This document shows positions 60,901 through 64,000 of a stretch of DNA of 64,000 nt, piece after piece (position 1 is the stretch's first letter; every line of letters begins with the position of its first letter). The notes beneath the pieces were generated by a model. That model was given only the letters and a program-made list of their open reading frames with translations. It had not been told where the DNA came from and searched no databases. The translations under genes were made by a program, and so were the position numbers. Source of the DNA: Anisakis pegreffii (lineage: Eukaryota > Nematoda > Chromadorea > Rhabditida > Anisakidae); contig JAPYMA010000378.1 in the NCBI GenBank assembly GCA_035041965.1, positions 1-64,000 on the forward strand. The letters are read 5' to 3'.

Positions 60901-61842
60901 TCAGCGATCAACCGCTGCTGGCTTTGTTGATGGCTTTGTTTAGAGGATATGATGTAGAGTTGCGTTTCATTAGGATGATTTTCGTAGAATTGTAGTATCG
61001 CACCGTATTTTATCGATACGGTGCAACGTTTATATGGTTGTCTACAATGAGAACGGTTATTAAAATCGATCCTAAAAATCTCCTGGCAAATGTGACGGCA
61101 ATCAACTGAATCTGTATGAAAAGTAATCGTTCCTTGAATGCAACTTATTGTTTATTACATAAAATTTTCAACTTAATGTCCATCTGCCGGAACAACTGAA
61201 TCTACCAAATCCATAAATTATCAGTTTCTGAGCAGTTAATTCATCTTTTAAAACGAAATTAACAATTGTTGTCGAAGAAAGAACGTTACTCATCTAAATC
61301 GATGTTTGAACACCAGAAAGTTAAGCTGAATGCTTTTCACGAGCGGTAGTATTCAACTGTGAAGTGTAATAATAATTCTAGTGGCAATCGTGCAAGTAAT
61401 AATGATAATGGTAACCGTGAAAGGAGAACAATAATAGAATCAGATCTTGAAAGTCGATTAGTAATGAATAGTTGATTGTTCGAGGAACATATAGACGCAT
61501 TGTTCGTATGAATAACATTAGAAGGCTGCCTTGCTTTGACTGCGAAGTAATCTCGAATCTGAATGGCAACATCGTTATTTCATCATATTTCGATTGAATG
61601 TGGCGATTCAAATCAGCGTGAAGATCATAAGATCTATCACGAATGCGAAAAGAGATGAGAGTATGTATATGAATCGAGATGTACTTATGTACCTCCTGGA
61701 GGAAATCAGCTCGAGTACCATTTTCAACGAATATATTGATGATGTTAGAATGCTTGGTTGAATGAATCTGAGCGTTGGTGTTCTCAAAGCCAATATAAAA
61801 TGATAGTACCACAAATGCAAAGCTCCAATTCACTTGTGTCAT
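54680..61842 (-). CDS. Membrane-anchored AADC-like pseudo-decarboxylase, about 17 exons
   Basis: Predicted type I membrane protein of about 750 residues with a cytosolic group II PLP-decarboxylase fold. Exons (minus): 61842-61685, 60802-60716, 60631-60589, 60297-60146 (start uncertain), 59949-59850, 59604-59493, 59262-59171, 58943-58830, 58622-58503, 58248-about 58033, 57245-57118, 56967-56812, 56466-56399, 56175-56060, 55914-55810, 55401-55212 and 54978-54680. Splice phases agree at every junction as listed. Order: signal peptide, short lumenal part, transmembrane helix, Lys-rich linker, AADC N-terminal helices, large PLP domain, C-terminal domain, Gln-rich tail. PLP residues are eroded: K to Q at the Schiff-base site, H to Y at the stacking site. 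It therefore probably lacks decarboxylase activity and may act as a scaffold or ligand sensor (inference). ATG 61842 is chosen because TTATTTCAG ends one base before it. It could still be two genes if the linker join is wrong. Confidence 0.85.
55212..56466 (-). CDS. AADC-like C-terminal exons (56466-56399, 56175-56060, 55914-55810, 55401-55212)
   Basis: They read ADREAIRRSHPLVANMLRAL, MASTNRYKPLKTYIWLKLNG, ARFRQHMNSDRRIVDKSVAP and IIRSGKMTVALIVSNGCKMI. They match, in order, the AADC segments L-x-P-x-x-L, G-R-R-F-R-x-L-K-x-W-F-x-x-x-x-x-G, F-x-x-x-v-x-x-D-x-R-F-E and I-x-x-S-G-K-x-x-L...I-R-F. Phases 2, 1, 0 and 0 agree across the TTTCAG, TTACAG, TTGCAG and TTTCAG acceptors. The open frame at 55338-55535 overlaps the last exon in another frame and is not used. 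Confidence 0.88.
56812..56967 (-). CDS. AADC-like catalytic-lysine exon; lysine replaced by glutamine
   Basis: It reads MWVHADASYAGNYFVCEEYR, then GIEGAHSINVSLHQCL. Active AADC family members have W-L-H-V-D-A-A-Y-A-G, then D-S-F-N-x-N-P-H-K-W. The Asp that holds the PLP pyridine nitrogen is kept (H-A-D-A). The invariant P-H-K-W is L-H-Q-C, so the Schiff-base Lys is absent. The donor CTTTG/GTTTGT splits a Trp codon that the exon at 56466 completes. A longer reading to 56664 is open but does not fit the family or the phase. Confidence 0.9.
57118..57245 (-). CDS. AADC-like exon with the V-T-L-G-S motif
   Basis: After GGCTTCAG it reads LSHHLIQKDISNGKRPTFIN, then VTLGSSQAYTFDKLNEIVKI. It aligns with the AADC segment D-x-x-x-G-x-x-P-F-x-x-x-A-T-L-G-T-T...F-D, so the substrate-loop fold is present. 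It may begin 11 bases earlier (57256, after TCTAAG) in another phase. The donor AAAAA/GTTAGT is phase 2 and matches the next exon. Confidence 0.85.
58018..58248 (-). CDS. AADC-like exon with altered PLP phosphate and stacking sites
   Basis: It starts at AAC after GATTTTGAAG and reads NTTTQSMFTALVAACQRKYR, aligned with G-S-A-S-E-A-T-L-x-A-L-L-A-A-R of AADC. The Gly-Ser-Ala-Ser-Glu phosphate loop has become Asn-Thr-Thr-Thr-Gln. Later VAYGSQEVY aligns with V-A-Y-S-S-D-Q-A-H, so the PLP-stacking His is Tyr. The 3' end is uncertain. AGC/GTTCTA after 58033 keeps phase 0 with the next exon. The better-looking GTAAGG donor just beyond lies after an in-frame TAA at 58018-58020. Confidence 0.8.
   Translation of the reverse strand, partial: NTTTQSMFTALVAACQRKYRELTTVNKEIKKDDDAKQAGLINKTVAYGSQEVYLILSSDTLLRRGSKCLIPSVLYE
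58503..59262 (-). CDS. AADC-like N-terminal and PLP-domain exons (59262-59171, 58943-58830, 58622-58503)
   Basis: The first exon reads KPFDMSLPPDDKPVALDAVL, matching the K-P-G-x-L...L-P...P region of AADC. The second reads FDENPPIRAHALYPGTQSKT, where active enzymes have T-H-W-x-x-P-x-F-x-A-Y-F-P. The third reads MTRFEVIVTNWIGKAIGLP, then NSNGGGLIQ, matching E-x-x-V-x-x-W-x-x-x-x-x-x-L-P and G-G-G-x-I-Q. All three are joined in matching phase at TTGCAG, TTTTAG and CGTTCCAG acceptors. The T-H-W motif at the start of the catalytic fold is absent. Confidence 0.85.
59370..59433. repeat. Intronic direct repeat, copy 1
   Basis: AACTCAT...GAGCTC, a T-run, then GAAGCCAAACTAATTACAAG. A second copy in the same orientation is at 60472-60531, in another intron of the same gene. 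Confidence 0.8.
59493..59604 (-). CDS. Linker-to-AADC fusion exon
   Basis: The exon starts after TTTCTGCAG with more of the Lys-rich linker, PSKKKPAADE, and passes directly into LVMRMTDVATFCAKMDDRAN. That stretch aligns by eye with the first helix of AADC enzymes (F-x-x-x-G-x-x-M-V-D-Y-V-A-x-Y). The donor GGGAAAA/GTGAAT leaves one base, completed by CA of the next exon, giving K-T-K-P-F. If this donor is not used, the frame ends at TAA about ten codons further and the membrane protein would stop here. This exon is the key evidence for a fusion. Confidence 0.65.
59850..59949 (-). CDS. Basic juxtamembrane linker exon
   Basis: Follows ATATTTCAG. Its single lead base completes the Arg codon left by the transmembrane exon. 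It reads HIVTIRSRLRKANQVDK, then a Lys/Glu block, KKKEKKKSSKKQ. It ends in phase 0 at AAACAG/GTATCA, matching CCATCG at 59604. A partial copy of its 5' end lies just upstream in the intron (see findings). Confidence 0.75.
60146..60297 (-). CDS. Transmembrane exon
   Basis: Acceptors at TTTCTCAG (exon from 60297) and CTCTTTCAG (from 60261) are both phase 0. The exon encodes basic WWRKKY, then the hydrophobic span VPLWAALAVLILLLLGYLLM, then PILLFM and basic NHRKNR, ending in phase 2. One membrane helix with a strongly basic C-terminal flank and an upstream signal peptide predicts a type I topology with the downstream part in the cytosol. Confidence 0.75.
60472..60531. repeat. Intronic direct repeat, copy 2
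   Basis: AACTCAT...GAGCTC, a T-run, then GAAGCCAAATTAACTACATG. It matches copy 1 at 59370-59433 closely over about 60 bases. Confidence 0.8.
60589..60802 (-). CDS. Small lumenal exons (60802-60716, 60631-60589)
   Basis: The first exon follows ATGTTTCAG and reads FHKTNWHTDLRRLLDTAYSS LREVVRHK. Only this frame is open and compatible. The GTGAGT donor leaves CG, completed by T of the next exon. The second exon, 43 bases after GAATTTTAG, reads GANDGNERDQSTIP and ends ATTCCG/GTTAGA in phase 0, matching the phase-0 start of the transmembrane exon. The sequence is predicted extracellular or lumenal. No domain is recognised. Confidence 0.5.
61000..61024. repeat. Perfect 9-bp hairpin in the first intron of the AADC-like gene
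   Basis: GCACCGTAT (61000-61008) and ATACGGTGC (61016-61024) are separated by seven bases. Confidence 0.85.
61685..61842 (-). CDS. Signal-peptide exon of the decarboxylase-like gene
   Basis: Starts at ATG 61842, one base after an ATTATTTCAG acceptor, a spliced-leader or 5'UTR-intron site. MTQVNWSFAFVVLSFYIG followed by FENTNA looks like a cleavable signal peptide. One N-glycosylation sequon (NGT) follows. The donor CATAA/GTACAT is phase 2 and fits the one-base lead of the exon at 60802, giving FLQEVH-N-FHKTN. The frame stays open to 61378 without a donor, but that extension gives no phase-compatible join, so I treat it as intron. Confidence 0.6.
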
Positions 61843-62464
61843 TCTGAAATAATTTTGCACAATTCCGAATAGTCGAAATCTCATCACCAGATCGGAGGCA
61901 ATAACTGAAAAGACTACCATATCAGATAGTTTAAATTATTACCTTCTGCGGTCCTGGTGAGAAACAACCGCAGAATGCACTTCCTGAACCAAGCAATGAC
62001 TGTCCATTGAGAATATTTCACAGACTGATTCGTCTAGATGAACTTGCATAGATGCAAAATGCATTATGCAAAGTAATCTTATGTCGATAACATCTAAAAA
62101 TTGTATTAATTAACATTTAGCTAAATTTTAAATATGCAAAAAGAAGAAATGAAACTGCGTAGCAACAACAATCACTTCGTCATTTATATATGTAACAATC
62201 GTTTGAGTGGTTTATATTCATTTTGCTCAAGCACATAATTTGCCGATATTTTGTTCATTCACTGGTGGGAAATTTTGAGATGAAGTTCACTTTTTGAAAT
62301 TTATTGAGGAGATTGAAAGATTTTGAAAGTGTCAAAAAATTTGATTTAAAGAGCAGAAGTTTTGAACGAGAAATATCTTTGGATAATTCAGAGTGAATCT
62401 GTTGTAAATGAGCATGCTGAACTGTCAAGAAGATTGTTTGATTTGCAGGTGATAATTGCAAAGA
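61843..62464. promoter_or_regulatory. Divergent promoter interval between the AADC-like gene and the gene at 62465
   Basis: 622 bases separate two start codons on opposite strands. Each ATG lies just after a splice acceptor: TTATTTCAG ends at 61844 on the minus strand and ATTTGCAG at 62448 on the plus strand. The outrons and promoters of both genes must lie here or overlap. I see no convincing TATA box or repeat. The open frames 62255-62461 and 62388-62591 on the minus strand look accidental. Confidence 0.45.
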
Positions 62465-63445
62465 ATGGGTGAAGCATATGAAGCGTTAGGTTCAGTGGAT
62501 GGTGGTGCGTCCGCACCTCCAACTTCATCCGAACAAACTCCTTCCCAAAATCCAGGTTCACTCTCTTACCAATAATGTCACTACCAAACACCTGTCAGTA
62601 TTTGAATGCTTTCACAATAATTTGACATATCTGCTTCACTTTTTCTATCGAATATTTGAATCAAATGAGTTGCGCTTTATTTTCAAGGATGAGTCATTGT
62701 TTATCAGCATGTGATAAATACATTTATCATCTTACGTAAACGTTGAATCAATTGTATACTAACTGAAATGACAGTCAACAAAATAAATTGTTGCAGGTTA
62801 CTTCTCTGATCACGAGACAGGTATTAATTCTTCTAATGCATCCAGATTCACTCTAAATCTTGCTCGAAGAATCATTTCATTGGCATTTCTATCAGTGGAC
62901 TAGCAATGAAAACTAATCAAGACGCTAAAAAAACTGATTTGTTCGAGCAGTGATAATGAATACAACAAAAGATTGTTGAATTACTTAAATATTACTGTGA
63001 TACTTCAGTAGCAGTCAGCCGAGAGTGTCATTCCTTGGTTCACTTAAGAAGCATCAGTTTTTTCATGCTTTCGAATAGTGAAACTTCACGATGAAATAGC
63101 TGGATTTCAAACATTATTCTAGTGGATACTTACAACATTTTTAAAACACTTCTAATCAATTTGAAGTATTTTTTGATTCAATAAGTTTTGATTCGTAACT
63201 ATTGCAGCAAACAATGGCCCAAGTGGCGCTCAGGTGATGCATGTTTTTGTTTGATCATAACTCAGTTTAAAATATCATAAATCGATGCAAAATTTGTAAT
63301 AGTTGAGGATAGATTTTATATACTTGAGTGGGGGAATGTGTGTTCAACTCCAATTGCAGAGCCCTCTTGAACTATTCTCCTGGTTGTTGACTAGGCATGG
63401 CACGGGTGAGCAAAGTTGATTTGTCACCCTAACTGCAGGGATCAG
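62465..63445 (+). CDS. 5' part of a gene made of very small exons; product unknown
   Basis: Exon 1, 62465-62555, starts at ATG 16 bases after an ATTTGCAG acceptor and reads MGEAYEALGSVDGGASAPPT, then SSEQTPSQNP. It is joined in phase to 62797-62820 (GYFSDHET), 63208-63233 (NNGPSGAQ) and 63360-63405 (SPLELFSWLLTRHGT), and possibly to a 7-base exon at 63439-63445. All have TTGCAG-type acceptors and GT donors in agreeing phases. The gene would continue past the window. Alternatively the second exon runs on to a stop at 62901. Ser/Gly/Pro-rich exons suggest a disordered N-terminus, as in many regulators. I recognise no domain. Confidence 0.5.
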
Positions 63446-64000
63446 GTGAGCAAATAATTTTCCTCCTCTTCTCAATGACTGACTATACGCTTCCCGAAGA
63501 GACCCGGCGAGCGATAACCGCTTAAAGCAGTGCAAGTCACTCAGACTTCGTTACCCTGCGGTTTTTTGCCTCTTGCTTCGTAACACGATTGCAGCAGTTC
63601 AGCTTTCCTAGTGATGGGGGGGGGGTTGTGGACATTGAAGGGTGGCGATTGGATTGGGAGAGGGAATGCATCGGAGGGATGATAAAACTAAGACAGAATT
63701 TACATGCAAGACAATATGGTTTATGCATCTGTTCACTGATTCATTTATTGTGAGTTTTTATTTGATCGTGAAAAATTTTAAAATGGATAAGTCAGTAAAT
63801 GTAAATGACGTTATCTTTTGTGATGTGAAAATAAGAACCTTTCACTGTGTGTGAGCATTTTGTGTGTTATACTGTCAACTTATCAATACTGGCGCGTAGC
63901 CGTGCTGGTGAAACAGATCTAGTCTGAACGGCTGAACGGCTGCAAGTTTGTTTGCCCAACCGGTCAAGCAATGTTCTGCGCTTAAGTGGCTTAGGCAAAT
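63446..64000 (+). other. GC-richer end region, probable intron of the gene at 62465
   Basis: More GC-rich than the rest of the window, with a run of ten G at 63616-63625. An acceptor TTGCAG at 63597 is followed by open sequence (QFSFPSDGGG in one frame), but I cannot fix its phase. Short direct repeats of CTGAACGG occur near 63928-63947. No complete exon is supported. Confidence 0.3.

Noticed and set aside
61378..61684. Continuation of the signal-peptide frame to 180 codons
   Set aside because: No phase-compatible donor lies in the extension, while the donor at 61685 joins in phase to the next exon. Some of it could still be an alternative exon.
60146..61842. Idea that the membrane part is an alpha/epsilon-sarcoglycan
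   Set aside because: Only a W-C-K resemblance before the membrane helix. The Cys pattern and cytosolic tail do not match, and the tail runs into the AADC fold.
63340..63620. GC-rich patch considered as a tRNA or structural RNA
   Set aside because: No cloverleaf or T-loop consensus could be read on either strand.

Overview
The window is about 35% GC. It has split genes with short introns, acceptors mostly of the TTTCAG/TTGCAG type, and start codons sitting one to about 16 bases after a splice-acceptor sequence, as in spliced-leader trans-splicing. Together with the protein families seen, this points to a nematode nuclear genome. The intron sizes would suit an ascarid-type worm, but that is only a guess. 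No bacterial-type operons, rRNA, tRNA or CRISPR arrays were seen. All gene models come from reading frames, splice-site phase and family resemblance. Nothing was searched or aligned by computer.

Layout. (1) Positions 1 to about 39,430 are gene-poor. At this base composition roughly a hundred open frames of 60 codons or more are expected by chance in 64 kb, so I list only a few weak candidate exons there, plus several repeats and hairpins. (2) 39,431-50,013, plus strand: a gene of about 19 exons for a BED zinc-finger protein with a domesticated hAT-transposase body (about 1,270 residues). Its hAT catalytic motifs look lost and its C-terminal dimerisation motif is kept. One Asn/Gln-rich exon carries an in-frame TAA. 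(3) 53,270-54,427, minus strand: a two-exon gene for a very Lys/Ser-rich protein of about 249 residues ending in the CaaX-type motif CYVM. (4) 54,680-61,842, minus strand: a gene of about 17 exons whose splice phases join a signal peptide, a transmembrane segment, a Lys-rich linker, a complete aromatic-amino-acid-decarboxylase (AADC) fold and a polyglutamine tail. The PLP-binding lysine is replaced by Gln and the PLP-stacking His by Tyr, so it looks like a membrane-anchored pseudo-decarboxylase. (5) 62,465 to the window end, plus strand: the 5' part of a gene made of very small exons, start divergent from (4).

Genes (4) and (3) lie head to tail with 252 bases between stop and start, with a splice acceptor just before the second ATG and no AATAAA between them. 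That fits a two-gene nematode operon coding for two proteins predicted to be membrane-attached. Genes (2) and (3) converge on a 3.3-kb stretch without coding signal. Genes (4) and (5) share a 622-base divergent promoter interval.

The most interesting object is gene (4). Whether relatives with the same layout are already annotated in other worms cannot be judged from this window.
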